A stretch of DNA of 64,000 nucleotides from Pyxidicoccus xibeiensis (GCF_024198175.1 NZ_JAJVKV010000012.1:124001-188000), one strand, 5' to 3'; shown: positions 16,557 through 26,578, counted from the first letter of the stretch. Notes: generated from the sequence alone by a model not told the origin. Translations and numbers: made by a program.

Positions 16557-18596
16557 TCACTGCCCCTGGCGGAGCATGTTCAGTCGCTGCTTCGCGGCGC
16601 GGCTCTGCGGGTCGAAGCGCAGCGCTTCCTCCAGGCGCTCCCTGCCACGCGGGGCCTGTCCCTGGACGATGTACAGGTCAGCGAGCCGCACGAGGGCATC
16701 GGGGTTGTAGGGCTGGAGGTCCAGCGCGCGCTCGAGCTCGCGAGTCGCGGTGGCCAGGTCCTTCCGGCGGATGGCGAGCTGGCCGAGCATGAGGTGCGGC
16801 TGCACGAGCCCGGAGGTCTCGGGCCCGGAGGCCAGGGCCTCCAGCGTGGAGGTGCCACGCGCGTCGCCCAGGCCCGCGAGCGTCAGGGCAGCGGCCTGCC
16901 GCACCCACATCGAGCCGTCCGAGAGCAGCGGCACCAGGTCCTCCACGGCTTCGCGGGCGCCCGCGACGTCCAGGCCCTCGACGAGGTTCGTGCGCAGCGT
17001 GCTGTCCTTGGCGGACTTCAGTGCCGCGCGCAGGGCGGGCACGGCCTCGCGCTTGAAGCGGCGGGCGAGCAGCTTCGCGGCGGCGCCGCGCAGGGACGGC
17101 GCCTCGGTGGTGTCCGCGAGCACGGCCTCCAGCGCGGGGCGGCTGGTGGTGGCCGTCTTGTCATCGAAGGCATCGGCGAGGCGCAGGCGGCGCTGCTGGC
17201 GCACGGCGGCCTGGGGCCACCACTTCGTCAGGGCCTGGGCCATGGACTCGGGGGTGGCCTTGGCGTGACAGGTGTTGCAGGCATTGGGGATGCCGTGGCG
17301 CGAGGTGTTCTCCGGCGCGGGGACGTCGAGTGCATGGTCCGCGAACGTGTCGAGGACGCCGGTGACGACGGGCGGCATGTGGCAGGCGAGGCAGTCCTGG
17401 GCCTTGGTCGCGGTGTGGTGGGTGTGACGCTGGCCCTGGGCGAAGACGTCCTCGTGGCACTGCTGGCAGGTGGCGGAGTTGGCGGTGACGTGCTGCGTGG
17501 GCTTCTCCGGCTTCTGGACTTCGTTGGGCGCGTGCGGGGCGTGGGGCGCGGTGTGGCAGGTGAGGCAGGTGGCGCCGCCCTGGGTGTGGCAGCGGGACTG
17601 GAGGAGGGCCTGGTACTCGAAGCTGGAGGTGCTGGGGCGGCCGTCGGTGAAGTAGTCGCCGGAGCGCTCGTTGCCGACGAAGAGGACGACGGGCTGGTAG
17701 TGGTCGTCGTAGCGCTGGCCGGGCTGGAAGTGGTGGGCGGCGTCGAGGATGGGGAACAGGGGGCGGCGAGGACCGTGGCACTGCGCGCACACGGCGAGGC
17801 CGAGCTCCGGAGACAGCTCCGCGGGCTGGACGATGTCCTTCGGGTCCTGCGTGTCGGCGTGGCGGGCGCCCGGGCCGTGGCAGCTCTCGCAGGCGACGCC
17901 GGCGTCGGCGAACTTCGTGGTCCAGGTGTGATCGGCGCGGTCATAGCGCGCGTCGAGCCCGGTGACGTGGCAGTCCAGGCACGCGTGCTGGGCGCTGCGG
18001 CGGAAGTTGGTCCAGAAGAAGGGGTGCTCCGGGGTGAGGGCGCCCTGCTTGGCCTCGGAGTAGTCCACCCACTCGCCCTTGCCGGTGACGTGGAAGTAGA
18101 CGGGCAGGACCTGCCAGCGGCCGTCGGGGAGGATGGTGACGGGGTCCTGCATGCGCTTGCCGCCGACGACCCACTGGACGGGGAACTCGGCGAGCTGGCC
18201 GTCCGCGCCCTTGGTGCGCATGTGGTGGTGCTCACCGTCGCGGCGCATCCATGCCTCGCTGGAGTCGCCCTTGAAGTGCGTCTTGCGGAAGTCGCCGACG
18301 ACGAACTTCGGCGTGGCGGGGGACAGCGCGCGGGAGTGCCAGTCCTTCCCCCACGCGGTGTGCTCGTCCTCGTGGCACTCCCCGCAGACGGCGGAGCCGG
18401 CGTAGGCGCCCGCGGTGGGGTGGGCGGCGGCCTTCACGGGAGGAGGGCTCGTGGTGGCGACCACGGTGGGGACGCTGGGAGTGGGCGTGGGCGGCACGGG
18501 CGCCGGAGAACGGCGCAGGGCGAGGGTGGTTCCCGCAACCGCGCCAACGACGGCAAGGGCGGCGAGGACGAGCAGGGCGGAGCGGGGCGAGCGCAT
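16557..18596 (-). CDS. Octaheme c-type cytochrome with HEAT and TPR repeats
   Basis: 679 aa from the ATG at 18596, which starts a hydrophobic anchor/signal (RSALLVLAALAVVGAVAGTT). Eight CxxCH heme sites occur between residues ~71 and ~442: CGECH, CLDCH, CESCH, CAQCH, CLTCH, CQQCH, CLACH and CNTCH. Residues ~460-600 are HEAT-like helical pairs (SLRGAAAKLLARRFK, WVRQAAALTLAGLGD) and the last ~90 are TPR-like (DLATATRELERALDLQPYNPDALVRLADLY). The N-terminal part resembles the cytochrome c554/NrfB-type multiheme group. It is probably a periplasmic electron carrier or sensor; the partner is unknown. It is divergent from the MopE-like gene. Confidence 0.88.
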   Translation of the reverse strand: MRSPRSALLVLAALAVVGAVAGTTLALRRSPAPVPPTPTPSVPTVVATTSPPPVKAAAHPTAGAYAGSAVCGECHEDEHTAWGKDWHSRALSPATPKFVVGDFRKTHFKGDSSEAWMRRDGEHHHMRTKGADGQLAEFPVQWVVGGKRMQDPVTILPDGRWQVLPVYFHVTGKGEWVDYSEAKQGALTPEHPFFWTNFRRSAQHACLDCHVTGLDARYDRADHTWTTKFADAGVACESCHGPGARHADTQDPKDIVQPAELSPELGLAVCAQCHGPRRPLFPILDAAHHFQPGQRYDDHYQPVVLFVGNERSGDYFTDGRPSTSSFEYQALLQSRCHTQGGATCLTCHTAPHAPHAPNEVQKPEKPTQHVTANSATCQQCHEDVFAQGQRHTHHTATKAQDCLACHMPPVVTGVLDTFADHALDVPAPENTSRHGIPNACNTCHAKATPESMAQALTKWWPQAAVRQQRRLRLADAFDDKTATTSRPALEAVLADTTEAPSLRGAAAKLLARRFKREAVPALRAALKSAKDSTLRTNLVEGLDVAGAREAVEDLVPLLSDGSMWVRQAAALTLAGLGDARGTSTLEALASGPETSGLVQPHLMLGQLAIRRKDLATATRELERALDLQPYNPDALVRLADLYIVQGQAPRGRERLEEALRFDPQSRAAKQRLNMLRQGQ

Positions 18597-18884
18597 GTAG
18601 TTGTAACTTGGATACTGCCCTGGGGCTTCATGGGAGACAAGCGAAGGGCCCGGAGACTCACGGGGAGCGTGGCTCCATCGTTGGTTCAACCGCGTCCACG
18701 TTCGAGAACGGTGAGGTCTCCCAAGCCGGATGGTGTCTCCAGGCATCGAGGCATCCCGGGCGCCTGGCTCAGGCACGTTTCACGCGTGGTCGGCCCCTTG
18801 CACTGGAACACCTCTGTTCTCCCAGGACTTCCGTGTGGGGCCTCCTCGGACTGCTGGAGTCGTCGCTCGACGAGGTGCTCATTC
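18597..18884. other. Divergent intergenic region, 288 bp
   Basis: This region separates the octaheme cytochrome (minus) from the cysteine-rich gene (plus) and must hold both promoters. I see no coding signal, no strong hairpin and no convincing -35/-10 pair. Confidence 0.5.
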
Positions 18885-19733
18885 ATGGATCGACTGCTTG
18901 CCGTAACGCTCTGCCTCGCGATGCTTTCCGCCGGACTCCTGCCCCGAACGGCGGATGCCAGGTGTACCGACGGAACCATTCATAAAGTCACGATGCCCAA
19001 TGGCTGTGTGAGCAAGACAATCTGCAATGGCGGTGAGTGGGAGGACCTCGGCTGTAGCGGCACCGTGAGCTGCACCGGCTGCGGTGGTCGCACGGGAACC
19101 CGGGTCTGCTCGGATTCATGCGGGGTAGCTGCCTGCAATGTCGGCCCCGAGGTGTGCAACAACTGCGACGACAACGGCGACGGTGCCATCGACAATGCCG
19201 TGAACACCTCGAACAACTACTCGTTGGCCGAGCTGTGCAACCCCAACAGTTGCAGTCAGGGGGGCAGCAGGACCTGTACGGCTTCTGGGTGAAGCGCGTG
19301 TTCGGGATGTGGTGGCGTGGCTTCATGTTCGGGCTGTGAGGGCCGGAAGGGGACCCGGACGTGCTCCGCGACCTGCGCCGTGAGTGCCTGCGCCGTTGGG
19401 GCCGAGAAGTGCAACAACTGCGACGACAACGGAGACGGCTGGGTCGACAACGCGATGGGCAGCACCCAGAACTTCTCCTATACCGAGGCCTGTAATCCCA
19501 ACGCCTGCAGCCAGGGCGGCCGGATCTGCATCAACGGGACGCCCTCCGCGTGCACGGGATGTGGAGGGACGGCCTCCTGCACCACGGCCTGCGGCGTCTC
19601 GGCGAGTCGAGCCTGCGATGCCGCGTGTGGCGTAGCGAGTTCCTGCACCACGGCTGAGTCCTGCAACAACTGTGATGACGACACGGATGGCACCGTGGAC
19701 GAGGGCCTCTCCTGTCAGCCGTGCAGCCTGTAG
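18885..19733 (+). pseudogene. MopE-like cysteine-rich secreted protein, interrupted by an in-frame TGA
   Basis: From ATG 18885 a signal peptide (MDRLLAVTLCLAMLSAGLLP, RTADA) leads into cysteine-rich repeats with a CNNCDDNGDG.IDNA motif. This motif is like the MopE/Cu-binding putative metal-binding family. At 19290-19292 a TGA stops the frame, but the same frame continues to 19733 with two more repeats. Aligning C-x5-SAC of the next repeat puts the stop at an ordinary repeat position. Read through, the product would be 282 aa. It is either a nonsense mutation (recent pseudogene), a base error in the assembly, or programmed readthrough. It is the only apparent lesion. Confidence 0.75.
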
Positions 19734-19775
19734 CTGCGTTCTGTCACTCACCTCCGAACTTCTGAGCCTTCCTCC

Positions 19776-20228
19776 ATGAAGACCTTCCTCCCATGGGGCC
19801 GCGAGTCGCGGCGCCCGCGAGCGTGGCTGCATGTGCCATGCGCCATTTCTTTCCTCCTGCTGAATGCCTGCGAAGTTCCTCCGGAACAGGAACCTGGGGA
19901 CGCACCCGCACCGGTACGGGTCCTGACCGAGCATCGGCCTGTCGCCTCGCCTGCCGCGCCAGACAAGCAGGTGGGAGAGGACTGCACGGTGCACGGCCAT
20001 ACCGAGTGCGTGTCGGGGCTGTGTCTGCACGCCGTGCCCGCGCGGGGTCGGGGCTACTTCTGCAGCCAGTCCTGCCACGACTCCTCGAACTGTCCCCGAG
20101 ACTGGCGCTGCACGCGCATCCTGGCGGGGGGCTCCGGCCCGGGCGTGTGCCAGCCGCCCACCGGCTGGGCGTCGGCACCAGCTGGGCCCGAGGCAGGTGT
20201 GGGCCCCCGACGACCCGCCTCCCACTGA
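19776..20228 (+). CDS. Cysteine-rich lipoprotein, unknown function
   Basis: 150 aa. The N-terminus has an arginine-rich leader and a lipobox ending in FLLLNAC (cysteine ~32). The mature part carries a compact eight-cysteine module (GEDC, CVSGLCL, FCSQSC, NCPRDWRC, VCQPP), a pattern common in myxobacterial surface lipoproteins. It ends with an Ala/Pro tail. It lies 42 bp after the MopE-like gene and 39 bp before the Rhs gene, so it may share their transcription and be an envelope partner of the Rhs protein. The family is not otherwise recognised. Confidence 0.7.
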   Translation: MKTFLPWGRESRRPRAWLHVPCAISFLLLNACEVPPEQEPGDAPAPVRVLTEHRPVASPAAPDKQVGEDCTVHGHTECVSGLCLHAVPARGRGYFCSQSCHDSSNCPRDWRCTRILAGGSGPGVCQPPTGWASAPAGPEAGVGPRRPASH

Positions 20229-20267
20229 ACTTCCATTCCTCGTCGTCCCAAGCCTTCAGGAACTCAT

Positions 20268-23200
20268 ATGCGTCGCTGGAACCTCATGCTCATGCGGAAG
20301 AAGTCGTCGAGACGAATGGCGGTCGCAGCGGGTGTCGTCGTGGTCTGTGCCGGGCTGGCCGTGGCCTGGGCCGAGGAAACGTCCTCGCCTTCGACGGATA
20401 CTGCGGCCCTGGTGGCCCAGTCCGCCTTGACGCCCCATCCGCCGCTCGGCGGCCCCAAGGACTTCGGAGCCTCGGGGGAGCCAGCGCCTCTGGGCAGCCT
20501 CAAGCCGATGCACTCGGCCGTGGACGTCACGCTCCGGGACAGCCTGGGAGGGTTCTCCCTGGTGCGCTACTACTCGGCCACCTCGAGCACGTGGCGGCCG
20601 AAGACGGCTGCTCCGGGAGCGTCGTGGGTGCAGTGGATGGACGCGGAGCCCTTCGGGCAGAGCCGGGGCAGCCTTCCCGACCAGCCCAAGGACCGCGCCC
20701 TCAACTGGTGGCACAACCTCCACAGCTTCGTGCACCTGCGCCTGCCCGAGTGCGACCCCAACGACACGGAGTGCAACGACGAGCTCACGGACTACGTCGT
20801 GAGGGACACCTCGGGCGTGGTCAAGCGCTTCAAGCACTGCGTGCTCAGCCTGCCGGACCGACCCACGTGCTTCTCCTACAAGTCGGATGAGGAGCAGGTC
20901 CGGCTGGAGCGCGACTTCACCGGCTTCACGCTGCACACGCCGGAGGGGCGCTATCACTACCGAGACGCCCGGGGCACGGACGCGTGGTTCCTCAGCTCCA
21001 TCGAGGACGTTCAACAGCCGGGCACTTGCAACGAGCCATATGTGGAGTGGTGTCGGCGCACGCGGCTCACCGTGTCCTATGGCCATCCGGAGGCCTGTCA
21101 GGGCGGCAACCTGGATGCGGGGCTGCCATTCGTGACCGAGGCCACGACGGCCAATGGCACGAAGCTGCGGTTCCAGTACGTGGCGCTGCTCTCGCGCTCC
21201 GCGAGTCCATCCGGGATGGAGTGCGTCCTCGACTCCGTGAAGGTCCGGAGCCCGACGGGCCAGGAATCCACCGCGGTGCAGTACACGTACGCGGAACATG
21301 CGGGGACCCAGGTGGCGGGGCTGCTGGCCTCGGCCTGGTGGCCGGAAAGCGGAGAGCGGGCCACGTATGCGTATAGCCACGAGGGGCAGCCTGCCTGGGT
21401 GGTGCACAAGAACGGCAGGCTGGTGAGCCGGAAGCTCCTGGGGCTGGATGACAGGCAGGAAGTCTATCTGACCCGGGATGAGGGCCCTGACCGGACCTAT
21501 GTCGTCACCGCCGAGAACAACACCCGCAATCCCGAACTGCAGCCCATCTGCTACCCCGGCAGGTTCGGGGCTCCAGGGCTGTCCAACGACAACTGCAAGC
21601 CCACGCAGTCGCAGTATTTCGATGACTGGAATGCCGGGAGTGGAGGGGCCGTCGGTGGCTCCACCCACCTGAAGCGGGAGTTCGTGCTGAGGAACGTGCG
21701 GGAGCACGGCCCGATGCTGATGACGTCGAAGGAGACGTGCGACCCGACCCAGGGAAGCTGCCTGGGCATGCCCGCCGTGGTGGAACGCCAGTGGACCATT
21801 GGTACGAAGGCCGCGGGCACCTACGGCACGGCCTACGTCCCCAAGGGGGCGCAGGATGCCAATGGAAACTGGACGGCCTATGTGCACGAGCTGTCCAACG
21901 ACGTGCCGTACTCGCTGGGCCTCCCCCCGCCGGAATTGACCGCGGTGCATGGGGGCGCCACCGACGAGGTGGGAAGCAATGCCCTGCGCAGCCAGTACTA
22001 CAGCTACGAGTACGGTCCCGCGTACACACAGCAGGTCAAGAGTACCCGTGAGAAGTCCCTGCTGGCCTCCGGCTCGGAAACTCCCAACGAACGCACGACC
22101 ACGTACCACTACGAACCGTCAACGAACCGCCTCAGGGCCACCATCAACAGCGGATACACCCATGAGTTCGTGGCCGGGAAGTGGGAACAGTCCTGGCAGT
22201 GGGCCTTCCGGTCCGTGGGCACCTTCTATCTGACGCACCGTACCTGTGGGCCGGGGGCAGGAGTGCCGGACACGCTCGGACGCACACTCGAAGTTCATGG
22301 GCCGTGTCTGGTCACCAACGAGAATGCGAGTGACTGCAGCGGCCAGGGCAGCCTCCCCATCACCCAGTACGAGTACTACCCACTGGAGGCTCCGGGCAAC
22401 AACGCCAATCGGCTCAAGCGGAAGACTGTCTTCACGGGTGGCAAGTCGCTCAGTTGCGAGGGCACGCCAGGCCTGACGACGGAATATCTCGAGTACGACG
22501 CTCGCGGTCACGTGACGCGCAGCAGGGACGCCAATGGGGTGGAGACCACCTTCGCGTACGCCGGAGACCGACTGGTTTCCCGGACGACGGGAGATGCGAC
22601 GCACTCGCAGACGACCGTGTATGGGTACGACACGGGGGAGGCGGGGGCTCAGCACAGCGACTACATCCGGCATCCAGACGGCCATTACGAGGTGCTGTGC
22701 TACCGGACCGGAACTCCCGGGCTCGCATGTGCGGGTGGCACCGTCACGGACAAGCTGCAGTGGAAGGCCCACTCCGCCTACCCCGACGGGCGCACGTGGA
22801 CGGAGAAGGTGGTCTACGCCTACAGCCACGGTGCGCTCGCGAGCGAGAGCATTCTAGATGCGGCAGGCCAGGTCCGTCGCAAGCGTCGTTATGAGGTGGA
22901 CCCCCTGGGCCGCACCACGTTCGAGGCCTGGGGACATGGGACGGGCAGCTTCGCCGCCACGGCGCGTTTCGACGCCGAAGGAAATCGGAAGGGGCAGGGA
23001 CTGCCCTACAACACCGCTCCCGGTGCGAGCCTGCCTCCGGACTTCTGTGGTGGACCCGGGCCCTACAACCGGTCGCAGTCGCTGCTGTGCAACGAGTTCG
23101 TGTACGACCGACTCAACCGGCTGCTGGGCATGGTGGAGTTTCCGGCGGGTGGGGATGACGCTGCACGCATGTGCGTGGCCTACGACGCGCATGGAAATGT

Positions 23201-26200
23201 AGCGAACGTGAAGACGGGCTGCCCCGACAGTCCCCTCATCGGAGATTGCAGCGCCTGCACCCAGCCCGCGGTGAGCTTCCAGCACGACGACTTCGGCAAC
23301 CTCATCTGGGTGACAGCCCCGTGGATGGACGATGGCGTGGGCGGCCCTGGCACGTCTCGCTACGAGTACGACGCGCAGGGCAACCTCACGCGCAAGCAGA
23401 CGCCCGGCATGGGAGCGCAGCACGTGGAGTACACGTACGACAGCCTGGGCCGGATGCGCCGGGCCCTGTCGCGGCCAGCCGATGGGGGCAGCGAGCTTCT
23501 CTATTCGTTCGAGTATGACGGCACCTACCCGCAGCCCCCGACGGGCTGTCCGACGCCGCAGCAGGCTCGGACGCTGGGCCGGGTGCGACTGCGGAGCGAC
23601 TCGTTCGGCGATACGTGGTTCACCTATGACGCGCTGGGGAACGTGACAGCTGCCTGGCGGAGCCGCGCGCAGAGCGGTGCCGCTGCCGGCAGCACCCCGT
23701 GCAGCGAGTCCTCCACGAACGACACACCCAACAGCCGGTACTCGTACTCTCGGGATGGGAGGCTGCTGAGTGAGACGTACCCGCATGGCCGCACCGTGCG
23801 GTACACGTACTACCCGGAAGGGAGTGGCCAGCCCTACCGGGTGCAGGCCGTCTCCGTGGATACGTGGGAGGGCTCGTCTGTCACGCCCACCACGCGCACG
23901 CTCATCCGCAACGTGCGCTGGGAGCCGTTTGGCGGGATGCGTGATTACGAGCTGGTGGCGCCGCTCGCGGCGGCTGGCAGCCAGCTCGCGAGCGTTGAGT
24001 ACCTGCCGGGTGCGGCGGACACGTCCTCCGTCGTCCACTGTGGTGCGGCCGCGAGGCCGTCGGGCGACGACGGGACGGGGCGGTTGAGGGGACTGTGGGT
24101 GTCCGGCGTGGGCATGGGTACGGCGGAGGGCGGCCGCACGGGCGACCTCTTCCGGCGCCTGTACCGGTGGAAGGCAGACCAGCTCGTGGAGGAGAGCACC
24201 TGCCTGCTGCAGAACCGCGAGTTCGGCGGAGCCGCGGGGCCTGGAGCGCCGAGTACCGCGCGGTACCAGGCGCCAGATGGGAGCAACGGGTACGACGGGC
24301 GACTGCAGCTCCGGCATGCGACGCGGCCTGCAGGCCAGGCTGCTGCGAAGGGAGGAAGCTGGGGCCAGCGGCAGTACACCTATGACAGGCGTGGCAACCG
24401 TCTGACAGACCTGCAGGACTGCTGGAACTTCAAGAGCACCTACGGGACAGGGAGCGCGGTGGACAGGCTCCACCATCGGGGGTGGTCCTCCACGGCTTGC
24501 TCCAGCCCGGGGCAGCTGTCCTGCCCTGCGCAAGGCCCACGCTTCGGCTACAGCTACACGTACGACAGGGATGGGCGCATCACCGGAAAGTCCTGGCACT
24601 GGAGTGCCACCGACACGAGCCAGGTCGCCCATCGCCTGACGTTCGATGCGAGTGTCGATGGGGAGCATGCGGCGGTGGGCGCTGTGTATCGCGCGGTCTC
24701 GGCGCAGGGGAGCCTGCCGTACGAGTACTTCTATGACGCCAACGGGCGGCGTCGTCTCAAGCGCTACCCCACGGGGGCGGAGGACGAGTTCTTCTACGAC
24801 GGGGACAAGTTGCTCGAGGACCGTGGAGTCTCAACGGTGGAGACCGGCACGCCCGACAGCCATCCCATCGATGAGTACGTGTGGCTGGATGGAAGGCCCG
24901 TGGCCTTCATCAAGTCCCGGTTCGATGCGAACTGGCAGCGCCAGCCGGACCTGCAGGGCGACTGCACGCGCAATGGCGAGGCGGCGCCCTGTGGCGTGTA
25001 CTTCGTGGTGACGGACTATTTGAAGAAGCCCGTGCTGGTGCTGGACAGCTACCGGAGGGTGGCGGGCACTGCGGACTATGAGCCGTTCGGCCACGTCAAC
25101 CGGGTGACGTACCTGGGCGATACGGGGGCGAGCTACGGGCCGAACAGCAACAAGGTCCTGGGCTACTTCAATCAGCCTCCGACCAACGGTACGACGGTGC
25201 GCCTGCGCGCCCAGTTCCACCTGGTGGATACCGAGAGCACCGCCTTCGACTACGCCTACCTGTCCACGGATGCAGACGCTCGCCTGGGCGAGCTGATTGG
25301 AGGCGAGGACCTGGGCCCGACGTGGAGTGGCTGGGTGCAGGTTCCGCAGAACGGGCGCGTCCACGCGCGCTTCCGTTCGGATGGGATCAACTGTAGTCCG
25401 AGTGGCCCTGCGGGCTGCAGCGCCAGTGGCTTCTATGACGGAGCGGTGCTTCAGGGCTACGAGTACCAGCGCTTCCAGTCCGGTGCTTCACCTGTGTGGA
25501 CTCCGCTGCGCTTCCCGGGGCAGTACCACGATGTCGAGACGGACCTCTTTGAGAACTGGAATAGGTTCTATGATCCGAGCCTTGGGCGGTACTTAGGACC
25601 AGAACCAATGTACTCTACGGCGAGTTGGGTTGTGTCGCATATGGCTGCCGGGAACGCGCAACCAACTTACGCGTACGCTCTGAATGGTCCTGTTGCACGT
25701 GTTGATCCGGATGGCAATGAGGCGCTGGCTGCTCATGGGCTTGGTGCTTGCCTCGTCACGGCTCCATGCGCTGGTGCACTTGCGCTGTATAGTCCTTTCG
25801 TATTCGTGGCTGCTGCTGCCGGATTGGTGATGAATACAAATGCACCAGGCTATGCAGACGACGGCCCAGGGTGGGCGCGACGCTATAACCCCCATGCGCA
25901 TTTGAACGAAAAGAAGGACGATGAGCCAGCGAAGCCCAAAGTCGAGCCTGGCGAAACAACTCCCGTTGCTGGAGGTGGAGCCAATGTCGACAGTGTTCCT
26001 GAGGGGGCCAGGGATTCGATACAGAGCTTCTCTGATCGGAGGGGGGTGCGAGTGACTCTGGTTGGATCCCGAGCCAAAGGAACTGCTGGTCCAGATTCAG
26101 ACTGGGACTATGTGGTTGAGGGAAACAGCCGAGATCGTCAAAAGGCACGAAGCGAGTTGCCAAGGGGGCGTGCGGGTGGTGAAATTGGGCCCCGTGGCGA

Positions 26201-26294
26201 AACTGGAATAGACGTGTTCAACGGCAACAAGGAAGCAGTTGATACTAGCCGCCCATATATTCAGTTCAGGCCGAAGAACCCAAAGAACAGGTAG
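20268..26294 (+). CDS. Secreted Rhs/YD-repeat polymorphic toxin with nucleotidyltransferase-type C-terminal tip
   Basis: 2008 aa. An N-terminal signal/anchor (RRMAVAAGVVVVCAGLAVAWA) is followed by a long YD-repeat shell (many YDxxGxL-type units). The Rhs core ends in FENWNRFYDPSLGRYLGPEP... VDPDGN near residue 1815. The ~195-residue tip has a hydrophobic stretch, a proline/lysine linker and then GSRAKG (1933-1938) with DSDWD (D1945, D1947) and a third acid in TGIDVF (D1982). That is the catalytic pattern of Pol-beta/MNT nucleotidyltransferases. The tip is visibly less GC-rich than the shell, typical of swapped toxin tips. No PAAR domain is seen; export is probably by Sec. The next gene is the immunity candidate. 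Confidence 0.9.
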   Translation: MRRWNLMLMRKKSSRRMAVAAGVVVVCAGLAVAWAEETSSPSTDTAALVAQSALTPHPPLGGPKDFGASGEPAPLGSLKPMHSAVDVTLRDSLGGFSLVRYYSATSSTWRPKTAAPGASWVQWMDAEPFGQSRGSLPDQPKDRALNWWHNLHSFVHLRLPECDPNDTECNDELTDYVVRDTSGVVKRFKHCVLSLPDRPTCFSYKSDEEQVRLERDFTGFTLHTPEGRYHYRDARGTDAWFLSSIEDVQQPGTCNEPYVEWCRRTRLTVSYGHPEACQGGNLDAGLPFVTEATTANGTKLRFQYVALLSRSASPSGMECVLDSVKVRSPTGQESTAVQYTYAEHAGTQVAGLLASAWWPESGERATYAYSHEGQPAWVVHKNGRLVSRKLLGLDDRQEVYLTRDEGPDRTYVVTAENNTRNPELQPICYPGRFGAPGLSNDNCKPTQSQYFDDWNAGSGGAVGGSTHLKREFVLRNVREHGPMLMTSKETCDPTQGSCLGMPAVVERQWTIGTKAAGTYGTAYVPKGAQDANGNWTAYVHELSNDVPYSLGLPPPELTAVHGGATDEVGSNALRSQYYSYEYGPAYTQQVKSTREKSLLASGSETPNERTTTYHYEPSTNRLRATINSGYTHEFVAGKWEQSWQWAFRSVGTFYLTHRTCGPGAGVPDTLGRTLEVHGPCLVTNENASDCSGQGSLPITQYEYYPLEAPGNNANRLKRKTVFTGGKSLSCEGTPGLTTEYLEYDARGHVTRSRDANGVETTFAYAGDRLVSRTTGDATHSQTTVYGYDTGEAGAQHSDYIRHPDGHYEVLCYRTGTPGLACAGGTVTDKLQWKAHSAYPDGRTWTEKVVYAYSHGALASESILDAAGQVRRKRRYEVDPLGRTTFEAWGHGTGSFAATARFDAEGNRKGQGLPYNTAPGASLPPDFCGGPGPYNRSQSLLCNEFVYDRLNRLLGMVEFPAGGDDAARMCVAYDAHGNVANVKTGCPDSPLIGDCSACTQPAVSFQHDDFGNLIWVTAPWMDDGVGGPGTSRYEYDAQGNLTRKQTPGMGAQHVEYTYDSLGRMRRALSRPADGGSELLYSFEYDGTYPQPPTGCPTPQQARTLGRVRLRSDSFGDTWFTYDALGNVTAAWRSRAQSGAAAGSTPCSESSTNDTPNSRYSYSRDGRLLSETYPHGRTVRYTYYPEGSGQPYRVQAVSVDTWEGSSVTPTTRTLIRNVRWEPFGGMRDYELVAPLAAAGSQLASVEYLPGAADTSSVVHCGAAARPSGDDGTGRLRGLWVSGVGMGTAEGGRTGDLFRRLYRWKADQLVEESTCLLQNREFGGAAGPGAPSTARYQAPDGSNGYDGRLQLRHATRPAGQAAAKGGSWGQRQYTYDRRGNRLTDLQDCWNFKSTYGTGSAVDRLHHRGWSSTACSSPGQLSCPAQGPRFGYSYTYDRDGRITGKSWHWSATDTSQVAHRLTFDASVDGEHAAVGAVYRAVSAQGSLPYEYFYDANGRRRLKRYPTGAEDEFFYDGDKLLEDRGVSTVETGTPDSHPIDEYVWLDGRPVAFIKSRFDANWQRQPDLQGDCTRNGEAAPCGVYFVVTDYLKKPVLVLDSYRRVAGTADYEPFGHVNRVTYLGDTGASYGPNSNKVLGYFNQPPTNGTTVRLRAQFHLVDTESTAFDYAYLSTDADARLGELIGGEDLGPTWSGWVQVPQNGRVHARFRSDGINCSPSGPAGCSASGFYDGAVLQGYEYQRFQSGASPVWTPLRFPGQYHDVETDLFENWNRFYDPSLGRYLGPEPMYSTASWVVSHMAAGNAQPTYAYALNGPVARVDPDGNEALAAHGLGACLVTAPCAGALALYSPFVFVAAAAGLVMNTNAPGYADDGPGWARRYNPHAHLNEKKDDEPAKPKVEPGETTPVAGGGANVDSVPEGARDSIQSFSDRRGVRVTLVGSRAKGTAGPDSDWDYVVEGNSRDRQKARSELPRGRAGGEIGPRGETGIDVFNGNKEAVDTSRPYIQFRPKNPKNR

Positions 26295-26299
26295 GCAAA

Positions 26300-26578
26300 A
26301 TGAGTGGCGAGCAGGCCGAGCTTCTTGCGAAGGATGTAAATGCGGCGGTGGTTCGGGTGCCGGGCCGTCGATACCCAGGTGTTGTTGTGCAGGCAGATTC
26401 GCTCAAAATCATCATCGATGCTGCGGAGAGCGTGCTCGACTGCCTTCAGCACTCATCAGAATCTGAACGTCTTGACGAAGCTCGAGAAGAATTGAACTCC
26501 ATGCTTTCCACGCTCCGTGGATATCGGGCCGTATTCGAACGAGTCATGAAGGAGCGTGGAGAGTCACTTCCTTATTGA
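26300..26578 (+). CDS. Candidate immunity protein (DUF6959-like) for the Rhs nucleotidyltransferase tip
   Basis: 92 aa, starting 5 bp after the Rhs stop with GTAGGC upstream. The N-terminal half contains NAAVVRVPGRRYPGVVVQADSL, which I recognise as resembling DUF6959 small proteins. The C-terminal half is helical and acidic. It is small and soluble, shares the low GC of the toxin tip, and is immediately downstream, as immunity genes are in Rhs loci. Immunity is inferred from position, not from a characterised family. Confidence 0.7.
   Translation: MSGEQAELLAKDVNAAVVRVPGRRYPGVVVQADSLKIIIDAAESVLDCLQHSSESERLDEAREELNSMLSTLRGYRAVFERVMKERGESLPY

Noticed and set aside
19290..19292. TGA as a selenocysteine codon
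   Set aside because: No SECIS-like hairpin was recognised after it and the aligned repeat position is not a cysteine, so a mutation or sequence error is simpler.
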